Below, one piece after another: positions 1 to 7,577 of a stretch of 13,545 bases of DNA. The DNA is taken from assembly GCA_946479475.1 (NCBI GenBank), contig CAMLGG010000147.1, forward strand, positions 1 to 13,545, written 5' to 3'. The position numbers were made by a program, and so were the translations under genes. The first letter of the stretch is position 1. Each line of letters begins with the position of its first letter. The notes under the pieces are model-generated. The model was not told the origin of the DNA, did no database searches, and saw only the letters and a program-made list of their open reading frames with translations. The stretch comes from an uncultured Ideonella sp. Lineage in GTDB: Bacteria; Pseudomonadota; Gammaproteobacteria; Burkholderiales; Burkholderiaceae.

Positions 1-2496
1 CTCATGCGTGTTGGCCAGCACCACGGTGCGCCCGTGCTTGACGGTGCCCAGCGCATCGGCGGAGGCGCCCACCACCATGTCGCAGGCCAGCAGCACGTCG
101 GCCTGCTGGGTGTCGATGCGCACCTGGTTGAGCAGGTCCGGCGTCGGTGCGACGCGAACGAAGCTCAGCACCGCGCCGCCCTTCTGCGCGAAGCCCATGA
201 AGTCCAGCACCGAGCTCTGCTTGCCTTCGAGGTGCGCGGCCATGGTGATGAGCGCGCCGACCGTGACCACGCCCGTGCCGCCGACGCCGGTGACCAGCAT
301 GTCGAACGGACCCGTCCAGTTCCACGGGGCCGGCGGGCCGATGCGGCGCAGTTCAGCGGCGAGGTCCTCGGCGCTGAAGGCCGCGCCGGCGCGCTTTTTC
401 AGCACCGCGCCTTCGACCGTCACGAAGCTCGGGCAGAAGCCGTTGACGCACGAGAAATCCTTGTTGCACGAGCTCTGCTCGATCTGGCGCTTGCGGCCCC
501 ACTCGGTCTCGACAGGGATCACGCTCAGGCAGTTCGAGGCCTGCCCGCAATCGCCGCAACCCTCGCACACCGCCTCGTTGATGAAGACGCGCCGCGGCGG
601 ATCCGGGAACTCTTTCTTCTTGCGACGGCGCCGCTTCTCGGCCGCGCAGGTCTGGTCGTAGATGAGAAGCGTCACGCCGGAGACCTCGCGCAGCTCGCGC
701 TGCACCGCGTCCATCTCGGTGCGGGGGTGGAAGGTGGTGCCGGCGGGGAATTCGCCGTGGTGGCCTTCGTACTTCTCGATCTCGTCGGAGACGATCACCA
801 CGCGTTTCGCGCCCTCGGCCTGCACCTGGCGCGCGATCTCGGGCACGCTGATGGTGCCGTCCACCGGCTGGCCGCCGGTCATCGCCACCGCGTCGTTGTA
901 GAGCAGCTTGTAGGTGATGTTGGTGCCCGCGGCGATCGCCTGGCGGATGGCCAGCAGCCCGGAGTGGAAGTAGGTGCCGTCGCCCAGGTTCTGGAAGACG
1001 TGCTTCTCCTTGGTGAAGCGCGAGTGCGCGGCCCAGTCGACGCCCTCGGCGCCCATCTGGATCAGGCCCGAGGTGCCTCGCTCCATCCAGCTGGCCATGA
1101 AATGGCAGCCGATGCCGGCCAGCGCCCGCGAGCCTTCGGGCACCTTGGTCGACGTGTTGTGCGGGCAGCCCGAGCAGAAGTAGGGCTGGCGGCGCACCGC
1201 GTCGGCCTCGTTGTGCAGCAGCTCGGGCATCAGGAAGTCGACCACGCGCTCGCGGCGGTCCAGCGCCGGGTTCAGCCGCGCCAGCCAGTCGGCCAGGGTC
1301 GGCATGATGCGCGAGGGGCGCAGCTCGCCGAGCGAGGACAGCAGCGGCTCGCCCTCGGGCGTGGTCTTGCCGGCGATGCGCGGGCGCTGGCCGTCGGGCA
1401 GGCCGTACAGCAGTTCCTTGATCTGCCGCTCGACCACCGGGGCCTTCTCCTCGATCACGAGGATCTCCTCCAGCCCGCGGGCGAACTCCAGCATCCGCGT
1501 GGGCTCCAGCGGGAACACCAGGCCGACCTTGTAGACGCGCACGCCGGCGGCGGCGAGGTCATCGGCGCCCAGGCCCAGGCGGCGCAGCGCCTCCATGAAA
1601 TCGTGGTGGGCCTTGCCCACGGTGACGACGCCGAGCCGGGCCTGCGGCGAGGTCACGACGTGCTTGTCCACCGAGTTCAACCGGGCAAAGGCCAGCACCG
1701 CATCCAGCTTGGCGGCCAGGCGTTCTTCGAGGCCGAGCGAGGGCAGGTCCACCGAGCGCACGTGCAGCGAGCCGACCGATGCCGGCGGCTGGTGATCCAC
1801 CGGCACCACGAAATCCAGCGGCACCGCGTCGAGGTCCACCGTCATCCCGCTCTCGACGACTTCGGAGATGGCCTTGAAGCCGACCCAGGCGCCGGAGAAC
1901 CGCGACAAGGCCCAGCCGTACAGGCCGAACTCGAGGTACTCGGCCACGTTGGCCGGGTGCAGCACGGGCATGCTCCACGCCTGCATCGCGACATCGCTCT
2001 GGTGCGGCATCGAGGAGCTGACGCAGCCGTGGTCGTCGCCGGCCACGACCAGCACGCCGCCCTTGGCGCTGGAGCCGTAGACGTTGCCGTGCTTGAGCGC
2101 GTCGCCCGAGCGGTCCACGCCCGGACCCTTGCCGTACCACATCGCGAACACGCCCTCGACGGTGCGCTGCGGATCCAGCGCGACGCGCTGCGTGCCCAGG
2201 CACGCAGTAGCGGCCAGATCCTCGTTGATCGCCGGCAGGAACTGGACCTTCGCGACCTCGAGGAACTTGCGGGCCTTCCACATCTGCTGGTCGACCATGC
2301 CCAGCGGGCTGCCGCGGTAGCCGGAGACGAAGCCGGCGGTGTTCAGGCCGGCTGCCTCGTCCAGGCGCTTCTGCATCAGCGGCAGGCGGACCAGCGCCTG
2401 CGTGCCCGTCAGGAAGACGGTGCCCCGCTCCGCGCGGAGGTTGTCGGTCAGGGCGTACTGGCGCAGGGATGGCGCGAGGTCCAACGGAGCGTTCAT
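1..2496 (-). CDS. Indolepyruvate:ferredoxin oxidoreductase, fused long form (3' end outside window)
   Basis: The family oxidatively decarboxylates aryl-pyruvates (indolepyruvate, phenylpyruvate) with CoA to aryl-acetyl-CoA, reducing ferredoxin; it is cytoplasmic. The frame is open from the ATG at 2496-2494 to the left edge, giving 832 codons, while fused members are usually about 1,100-1,200 aa, so the C-terminal part is missing. An in-frame stop at 2505-2503 excludes an earlier start. Seen in order: an N-terminal pyruvate-ferredoxin-oxidoreductase-like domain (SGYRGSPLG near residue 60), a CSGCPHNTST motif (Cys441, Cys444), a thiamine-diphosphate motif GDGT (505-508) followed by YNDAVAMTGGQ (from 533), and a cysteine-rich Fe-S region (Cys644, 647, 650, 656 and Cys677, 683, 688). 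The gamma-type domain starts around 733 with GVGGTG (737-742). It is divergent from the Lrp-type gene. The substrate is inferred: proximity to paa genes favours phenylpyruvate, but indolepyruvate or hydroxyphenylpyruvate are possible. Confidence 0.93.
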   Translation of the reverse strand, partial: MNAPLDLAPSLRQYALTDNLRAERGTVFLTGTQALVRLPLMQKRLDEAAGLNTAGFVSGYRGSPLGMVDQQMWKARKFLEVAKVQFLPAINEDLAATACLGTQRVALDPQRTVEGVFAMWYGKGPGVDRSGDALKHGNVYGSSAKGGVLVVAGDDHGCVSSSMPHQSDVAMQAWSMPVLHPANVAEYLEFGLYGWALSRFSGAWVGFKAISEVVESGMTVDLDAVPLDFVVPVDHQPPASVGSLHVRSVDLPSLGLEERLAAKLDAVLAFARLNSVDKHVVTSPQARLGVVTVGKAHHDFMEALRRLGLGADDLAAAGVRVYKVGLVFPLEPTRMLEFARGLEEILVIEEKAPVVERQIKELLYGLPDGQRPRIAGKTTPEGEPLLSSLGELRPSRIMPTLADWLARLNPALDRRERVVDFLMPELLHNEADAVRRQPYFCSGCPHNTSTKVPEGSRALAGIGCHFMASWMERGTSGLIQMGAEGVDWAAHSRFTKEKHVFQNLGDGTYFHSGLLAIRQAIAAGTNITYKLLYNDAVAMTGGQPVDGTISVPEIARQVQAEGAKRVVIVSDEIEKYEGHHGEFPAGTTFHPRTEMDAVQRELREVSGVTLLIYDQTCAAEKRRRRKKKEFPDPPRRVFINEAVCEGCGDCGQASNCLSVIPVETEWGRKRQIEQSSCNKDFSCVNGFCPSFVTVEGAVLKKRAGAAFSAEDLAAELRRIGPPAPWNWTGPFDMLVTGVGGTGVVTVGALITMAAHLEGKQSSVLDFMGFAQKGGAVLSFVRVAPTPDLLNQVRIDTQQADVLLACDMVVGASADALGTVKHGRTVVLANTHE

Positions 2497-2517
2497 GGAG
2501 CGTTATCGTGGCGTTAG

Positions 2518-2538
2518 CGAATAGGAACATTCTATTCG
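2518..2538. promoter_or_regulatory. Inverted repeat in the divergent gap, candidate Lrp-type operator
   Basis: Perfect 7-bp arms CGAATAG (2518-2524) and CTATTCG (2532-2538) flank a 7-bp AT-rich centre. The dyad lies 21 bp before the start codon of the minus-strand oxidoreductase gene and 84 bp before the Lrp/AsnC gene. Its AT-rich character stands out in GC-rich DNA. Lrp/AsnC proteins usually bind AT-rich dyads of about this size and often control a divergent neighbour and themselves. The dyad is seen directly; the protein that binds it is inferred. Confidence 0.5.
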
Positions 2539-2572
2539 TGAAGCAAGTCTTTTGCGTTTCTTTCAATCCGCC

Positions 2573-2578
2573 TAGAAT
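2573..2578 (+). promoter_or_regulatory. Candidate -10 element of the regulator gene block
   Basis: TAGAAT matches the sigma-70 -10 consensus at five of six positions and lies 45 bp upstream of the Lrp-type start codon. There is no convincing -35 at 16-18 bp; the nearest candidate, TTGCGT at 2552-2557, is 15 bp away and a weak match. This is a tentative call. Confidence 0.25.
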
Positions 2579-2622
2579 GCATTGAACGAGTTCACTTCTA
2601 CTCATGAGACTGGTCTATTGAG

Positions 2623-3102
2623 ATGATTCATCTTGATCGGGTTGCCTGGCGGCTGGTCGATGCCCTGCAAAGGCACGGCAAGCAGAGCGCGCAGCAGCTG
2701 GCCGATGCAGTGGGCATGTCGGTCACCCCCGTCTGGCGGCGCCTCAAGGAGCTGGAGCAGACCGGCGTCGTGCGTGGCGACGTGGTGCTCATGGACCGGG
2801 AGAAGCTGGGCCTGAGCGTGTGCGTGTGGGCCTACGTGACGCTGGTCCGCCACGAGGAGCAGGCCACCGAGGATTTCGAGCGGCTGGCCGCGGCCTGCCC
2901 CGAGATCATGGAGTGCGCGAGCATCACCGGCGAGGCCGACTACGTGATCAAGGTCGTCGTTTCGGACATGAAGGCCTATGACCGCTTCCTGCAGGACAAG
3001 CTCTTCCGCCTGAAGTCCATCTCGGGCGTGCGCTCCAACGTCGTGCTCAAGGAAGTGAAGTACGAGACCGCCCTGCCCCTGCCCCCCGCCGCCGCAGCCT
3101 GA
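2623..3102 (+). CDS. Lrp/AsnC family transcriptional regulator
   Basis: A 159-aa DNA-binding regulator of the feast/famine family, whose members usually respond to amino acids or related acids. An N-terminal winged helix-turn-helix spans about residues 5-55, with LADAVGMSVTPVWRRLKELE as its core. A C-terminal RAM/ligand-binding domain runs from about 65 to 150 and includes the characteristic GEADYVIKVVVSD and SGVRSNVVLKEVK stretches. The ATG at 2623 is the only plausible start, because TGA lies in frame at 2605-2607; no good Shine-Dalgarno is visible. It is divergent from the oxidoreductase gene and is followed after 7 bp by the sensor kinase. Inference: it controls the oxidoreductase in response to an aromatic amino acid or its keto acid, and perhaps the downstream genes too. 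The effector cannot be read from the sequence. Confidence 0.92.
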   Translation: MIHLDRVAWRLVDALQRHGKQSAQQLADAVGMSVTPVWRRLKELEQTGVVRGDVVLMDREKLGLSVCVWAYVTLVRHEEQATEDFERLAAACPEIMECASITGEADYVIKVVVSDMKAYDRFLQDKLFRLKSISGVRSNVVLKEVKYETALPLPPAAAA

Positions 3103-3109
3103 CAGACCC

Positions 3110-4177
3110 ATGCCGCTCGCGCTCGCCTTCGACGACGTGCCGTTTCGCGCCATCGCGGAGCAATCGCTGGCCGGCTTCTACGTCGTGCAGGACGAGCGAT
3201 TCATCTACGCCAACGACACCTTCGCCGCCATGTTCGGCTTACCGCGGCCGGAGTTCATCGGCCGCCGCATCCTGGATTGCGTGACCGACGATTCGGCGGA
3301 AGAGGTGATGCACAACTACCACCGCCGCATCCGCGGCGAGGTGGAGGCGATCCACTACGCGACCAAGGGGGTGCACCGCGACGGCCGCGTCGTCCACCTG
3401 GAGCTGCATGCCTCGCGGGTGGAGTGCCGCGGGCGCCCGGCCATCGCCGGCGTGGCGCTGGACATCACCGAGCGCGTGCAGGCCCAGGCCACCGTGCGCG
3501 AGTCGCGAGAGCAGCTGCGCCGGCTGCTTCAGCACCTCAACTCCACCCGCGAGATCGAACGCGCCCGCCTGGCCCGGGAGGTGCACGACGTGCTGGGGGG
3601 CATGCTGAGCTCGGCCAAGTTCGACCTCTCGCGCATCGTGCGCCGCACCGCGGCGCCAGGGCTCGAGGAGCTGCACGCCATCGCCGCGCCGCTGGTCGAA
3701 CTCATGCAGGAGACGATAGAGACCGCACGCTCCATCTCCGAGGAGCTGCGCCCGGCCGGCCTGGAGCTGCTGGGCCTGGGAGCCGCCCTCACCCAGGCCG
3801 TCGAGCGCTTCGGCGCGCGCCACGGGCTCGCCACCGAAGTCCGCTGCAATGGCTCCTTCGAGGCCGTTCCCGCGGAGTCCGCGATGCAGGTCTACCGCAT
3901 CGTGCAGGAGGCCCTGACCAACGTGGCACGCCACGCGCTGGCCACGAGGATAGAGCTGCAGCTGGCGGCCCAGGGCGGCGCGCTGGTCCTGCGCCTGTCG
4001 GACGACGGCCGCGGGCTCGATGCCACGCCACGCCGGCCCGGCGCCATCGGCCTGTTCAGCATGGCCGAGCGGGCGCGCGACATCGGCGCAACCTTCCATG
4101 TCCGGCCTGGCGCGGCGGGCGGCACCGAGCTGCTGCTGATGCTGCCGTTGCCGGCGGCCGCCACGGCAAGCCCCTGA
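3110..4177 (+). CDS. PAS-domain sensor histidine kinase, NarL-partner type (HisKA_3)
   Basis: A 355-aa cytoplasmic sensor kinase with no membrane segment or signal peptide. Residues about 8-125 form one PAS domain ending in the usual DITER linker. A charged helical stretch (about 125-150) leads to a HisKA_3 dimerisation domain with the phospho-acceptor His159 in AREVHDVLGG. The C-terminal HATPase domain has the N-box around Asn271 (VQEALTNVARHA), the DDGRGLD nucleotide motif at 298-304 and a GLFSMAERAR motif after it. All kinase motifs look intact. The start lies 7 bp after the Lrp-type gene and the gene is followed after 9 bp by its evident partner regulator, so the three are probably cotranscribed. 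With no membrane anchor it must sense something inside the cell. An aromatic acid, its CoA ester or redox state is a guess from the neighbouring pathway genes. Confidence 0.93.
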   Translation: MPLALAFDDVPFRAIAEQSLAGFYVVQDERFIYANDTFAAMFGLPRPEFIGRRILDCVTDDSAEEVMHNYHRRIRGEVEAIHYATKGVHRDGRVVHLELHASRVECRGRPAIAGVALDITERVQAQATVRESREQLRRLLQHLNSTREIERARLAREVHDVLGGMLSSAKFDLSRIVRRTAAPGLEELHAIAAPLVELMQETIETARSISEELRPAGLELLGLGAALTQAVERFGARHGLATEVRCNGSFEAVPAESAMQVYRIVQEALTNVARHALATRIELQLAAQGGALVLRLSDDGRGLDATPRRPGAIGLFSMAERARDIGATFHVRPGAAGGTELLLMLPLPAAATASP

Positions 4178-4186
4178 GACGCCGAC

Positions 4187-4810
4187 ATGGCCATCCGATT
4201 GCTGGTCGTCGACGACCACAGGATCTTCCGGGCCGGCATAGCGCGCCTCATGCTCGACGAGCCTGACATCTGCGTCACCGGCGAGGCGGCCGACGGCGCC
4301 AGTGCGCTGGCCATGGTGCGCGGCCACCAGTACGACGTGGTGCTGATGGACATCAACATGGGCGCCCGCAGCGGCCTCGACACGCTGGCCGCGCTGAGGG
4401 CCGAGTTTCCCCGCCTGCCGGTCGTCATGCTGTCGATGTACGTCGAGGCGCACTACGCCCGCCTGGCCCACAAGGCGCGGGCCAACGCCTACCTTTCCAA
4501 GGACATAGACACCGACGAGCTGCTGGGCGCCATCCGCCATGTCTCGCGCGGCGGCATCTGGGTCACGCCCGCCTTCGGCGCGGGAGCCGAGGCGAGCGAG
4601 CCCGCGGCTGCGCACGGCAGGCTCTCGCCGCGGGAGATGCAGGTGATGCTCAGGATCGCCCAGGGCGTCTCGCTCACCGACATCGGCACGCAGCTGTGCG
4701 TGAGCGTCAAGACCATCGGCACCCACCGCAGCCGCATCCTCGAGAAGCTCGGACTGGCCAGCAACGCCGAGCTCGTCCAGTACGCCATGCGCCACGGCCT
4801 GCTGGACTGA
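4187..4810 (+). CDS. NarL/LuxR-type two-component response regulator
   Basis: A 207-aa response regulator. The receiver domain (about 3-118) has the acidic pair Asp9/Asp10, phospho-acceptor Asp55 in VVLMDINM, Ser83 and Lys105 (AYLSKD), so phosphotransfer residues are complete. After a short linker a LuxR/GerE helix-turn-helix (about 146-207) begins with [10 protein letters not shown] and includes [19 protein letters not shown]. It lies 9 bp behind the HisKA_3 kinase, the class of kinase that normally pairs with this regulator type. It ends 127 bp before paaA, on the same strand. Inference: phosphorylated protein acts at the paaA leader and/or the divergent promoter region. No activation target can be proven from sequence alone. 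Confidence 0.93.
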   Translation: MAIRLLVVDDHRIFRAGIARLMLDEPDICVTGEAADGASALAMVRGHQYDVVLMDINMGARSGLDTLAALRAEFPRLPVVMLSMYVEAHYARLAHKARANAYLSKDIDTDELLGAIRHVSRGGIWVTPAFGAGAEASEPAAAHGRLSPREMQVMLRIAQGVSLTDIGTQLCVSVKTIGTHRSRILEKLGLASNAELVQYAMRHGLLD

Positions 4811-4870
4811 ACGCTTGCCCTGCTGGCAACTCGGTAGAAACCCGGACTCCTCATCAGAAGAAAGCACCTG

Positions 4871-4887
4871 CCGGCCTCGCGGGCCGG
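4871..4887. promoter_or_regulatory. GC-rich inverted repeat in the paaA leader
   Basis: Perfect 6-bp arms CCGGCC (4871-4876) and GGCCGG (4882-4887) flank TCGCG, in the 127-bp gap between the response regulator and paaA. The right arm is not followed by a run of T, so it is a poor match to an intrinsic terminator. A weak -10-like TACGAT (4892-4897) follows it. It could be an operator for the paa promoter or an RNA hairpin that reduces read-through from the regulatory genes. GC-rich dyads arise easily by chance in this DNA. Confidence 0.3.
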
Positions 4888-4923
4888 TTCCTACGATTCC
4901 TTCATCAGGCCCAGGCCCGGAAA

Positions 4924-4929
4924 GAAGGA
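4924..4929 (+). promoter_or_regulatory. Ribosome binding site that sets the GTG start of paaA
   Basis: GAAGGA lies 8 nt before the GTG at 4938. It supports this GTG over the in-frame ATG at 4815, which would add 41 residues of low-complexity, non-PaaA-like sequence (many Ser, Pro, Gly and Arg) and has no comparable Shine-Dalgarno. Confidence 0.7.
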
Positions 4930-4937
4930 CAGTCAAG

Positions 4938-5927
<990 letters not shown>

Positions 5928-5953
5928 CCGCCGAACCATCCGAGGAAACCGAC

Positions 5954-6238
5954 ATGAGCAAAGAGTGGCCCCTGTGGGAGGTCTTCATCCGCAGCCAGCA
6001 TGGCCTGGCCCACAAGCACGTGGGCAGCCTGCACGCGCCGGACGCGGAGATGGCGATCAACAACGCCCGCGACGTCTACACCCGCCGCAACGAAGGCGTG
6101 GGCATCTGGGTCGTCCGGGCGAGCGACATCGCCTCCAGCAGCCCGGGCGAGAAGGCGCCGCTGTTCGAGCCGTCGAACAGCAAGGTCTATCGCCATCCGA
6201 CCTTCTTCCCGATGCCGGAAGAAGTGAAGAACCTGTGA
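5954..6238 (+). CDS. paaB: 1,2-phenylacetyl-CoA epoxidase subunit PaaB
   Basis: A 94-aa small subunit of the phenylacetyl-CoA epoxidase; in the family it links PaaAC heterodimers and is needed for activity. The protein shows the family features: WPLWEVFIRSQHGLAHKHVGS at the N-terminus (residues 5 onward), then DAEMAINNARDVYTRR, then an EGVGIWVV strand, and HPTFFPMPEEVKNL at the C-terminus. Length is typical. The start ATG at 5954 is preceded by GAGGAAA (5942-5948), a good Shine-Dalgarno at proper spacing. Its TGA overlaps the ATG of paaC by one base (TGATG at 6236-6240), so translation of the two is probably coupled. Confidence 0.96.
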   Translation: MSKEWPLWEVFIRSQHGLAHKHVGSLHAPDAEMAINNARDVYTRRNEGVGIWVVRASDIASSSPGEKAPLFEPSNSKVYRHPTFFPMPEEVKNL

Positions 6239-7011
6239 TGCCGGGTGCCGAAACCATGCGCGACCACAAGCTCCAGTTCCTCCTGCGCCTGGCCGACAAC
6301 GCCCTGGTGCTCGGCCAGCGCCTGACCGAGTGGGTGGGCAAGGGCCCGGCCCTGGAAGAGGACATGGCCTTGGCCAATACCGCCCTCGACCTGATCGGGC
6401 AGGCACGGCTGTGGTTCACCTACGCCGGCGAGCTCGAAGGCAAGGGCCGCACGGAGGACGACTTCGCCTACCTGCGCGACGCACACCAGTTCCGCAACGC
6501 ATTGCTGGTCGAACAGCCCAACGGCGACTATGCCGACACGCTGGTGCGCCAGTACCTTTTCGACAGCTGGCACCTGCTGATGCTGGACGCGCTGGCCGGC
6601 TCCAGCGACGAGCGCATCGCCGGCATCGCCGACAAGGCCCGCAAGGAGGTGACGTACCACCTGCGCCGCAGCGCCGGTCTGATGATCCGCCTGGGCGACG
6701 GCACGGCCGAAAGCCGGCGCCGCATGCAACGCGCGCTGGACGATCTGTGGATGTACACCGGCGAGCTGTTCAGCACCGACGAGGTGGATGCGGCCATGCA
6801 GGCCTGCGGAGTCGTCGGCGAACTGGCCGGCCTGCGCGAGGCCTGGATCGCCCAGCTGCGCGAAACGCTGGCCGCCGCCACGCTGGCCCTGCCGCCGGAG
6901 GGTGCGTGGATGCAGCGCGGCGGCAAGCAGGGCCGCCACAGCGAGCACATGGGCTTCCTGCTCGCCGAGATGCAGTTCATGCAGCGAGCCTACCCCGGCC
7001 TGCAGTGGTGA
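6238..7011 (+). CDS. paaC: 1,2-phenylacetyl-CoA epoxidase subunit PaaC
   Basis: A 257-aa ferritin-like partner of PaaA in the epoxidase core; in the family it is structural and lacks a productive diiron site. Recognisable stretches are LLRLADNALVLGQRLTEW near the N-terminus, EEDMALANTALDLIGQARLW (about residues 40-60), the YLFDSWHLLMLDAL helix, and GGKQGRHSEHMGFLLAEMQ before the C-terminal end. Length matches PaaC, about 250 aa. The ATG at 6238 overlaps the paaB stop and is preferred for that coupling; an in-frame ATG at 6256, six codons later, is an alternative start that also resembles PaaC beginnings. paaD follows after 7 bp. Confidence 0.96.
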   Translation: MPGAETMRDHKLQFLLRLADNALVLGQRLTEWVGKGPALEEDMALANTALDLIGQARLWFTYAGELEGKGRTEDDFAYLRDAHQFRNALLVEQPNGDYADTLVRQYLFDSWHLLMLDALAGSSDERIAGIADKARKEVTYHLRRSAGLMIRLGDGTAESRRRMQRALDDLWMYTGELFSTDEVDAAMQACGVVGELAGLREAWIAQLRETLAAATLALPPEGAWMQRGGKQGRHSEHMGFLLAEMQFMQRAYPGLQW

Positions 7012-7018
7012 GACGGCC

Positions 7019-7558
7019 ATGGCGCGTCCGAGCTGCGACGAGGTGTGGGGCTGGCTCTCACAGATCGAGGACCCGGAGATCCCGGTCATCTCGATCGTCG
7101 ACCTGGGTGTCATCCGTGAAGTGAAGTGGGAGGGCAATGGCGACGACGCCGAGTGCGTCGTCGCCATCACGCCTACCTACTCCGGCTGCCCGGCCACCCA
7201 TGTCATCCAGGCCAGTGTGGAAGGCTGCCTGCGCGAGCACGGCCTGCCGCGCGCCCGGGTCGTCAACCGCATCTCGCCACCCTGGACCACCGACTGGATG
7301 AGCGAAGAGGGCAAGCGCAAGCTGCGCGACTACGGCATCGCGCCGCCGGTCGGCCTCGCCGCCGAACAGGCCGTTCCCGTCACCCGCATCGGCCGCGGCG
7401 GTCGAGCGGCGCTGCTGCAAAGGCCGCAAGGGCCGCACTGCCCCCGCTGCGATTCGCCGCGCGTCTCGCTCACCAGCGAGTTCGGCTCGACGCCCTGCAA
7501 GGCGCTGTACCGCTGCCTCGCCTGCCTCGAGCCCTTCGACCACTTCAAGTGCCATTGA
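7019..7558 (+). CDS. paaD: PaaD, Fe-S/diiron maturation factor of the epoxidase
   Basis: A 179-aa protein of the PaaD family, required for the phenylacetyl-CoA epoxidase but not a stable subunit. It is thought to help metal-centre assembly. The N-terminal MIP18/DUF59 domain (about 7-100) has DPEIPVISIVDLG (18-30) and TPTYSGCP with Cys57. The C-terminal zinc-ribbon-like part has Cys141-x-x-Cys144 and, after CK at 160-161, Cys166-x-x-Cys169 and a terminal Cys178. The start ATG at 7019 is 7 bp after the paaC stop; a strong Shine-Dalgarno is not visible, so coupling is likely. Both cysteine groups look intact. Confidence 0.95.
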   Translation: MARPSCDEVWGWLSQIEDPEIPVISIVDLGVIREVKWEGNGDDAECVVAITPTYSGCPATHVIQASVEGCLREHGLPRARVVNRISPPWTTDWMSEEGKRKLRDYGIAPPVGLAAEQAVPVTRIGRGGRAALLQRPQGPHCPRCDSPRVSLTSEFGSTPCKALYRCLACLEPFDHFKCH

Positions 7559-7577
7559 CCCCGATGGCCGGCACCCC

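Noticed and set aside
4..2517. An 837-codon plus-strand open frame antisense to the oxidoreductase
   Set aside because: It is in exact codon register with the real minus-strand gene. Long antisense frames are expected in high-GC DNA, and its translation (rich in His, Arg, Ala, Gly) resembles no family, while the minus strand shows clear catalytic motifs.
4825..4840. TGGCAA followed by TAGAAA as a sigma-54 promoter for paaA
   Set aside because: The -12 TTGC element is missing at the required spacing.
4871..4887. The GC hairpin as a rho-independent terminator ending the regulator transcript
   Set aside because: No T-run follows the right arm, so it does not meet the usual pattern; kept only as a regulatory candidate.
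4815..4937. ATG at 4815 as an upstream start for paaA
   Set aside because: It would add 41 residues unlike PaaA N-termini and ignores the Shine-Dalgarno at 4924-4929 that serves the GTG at 4938.
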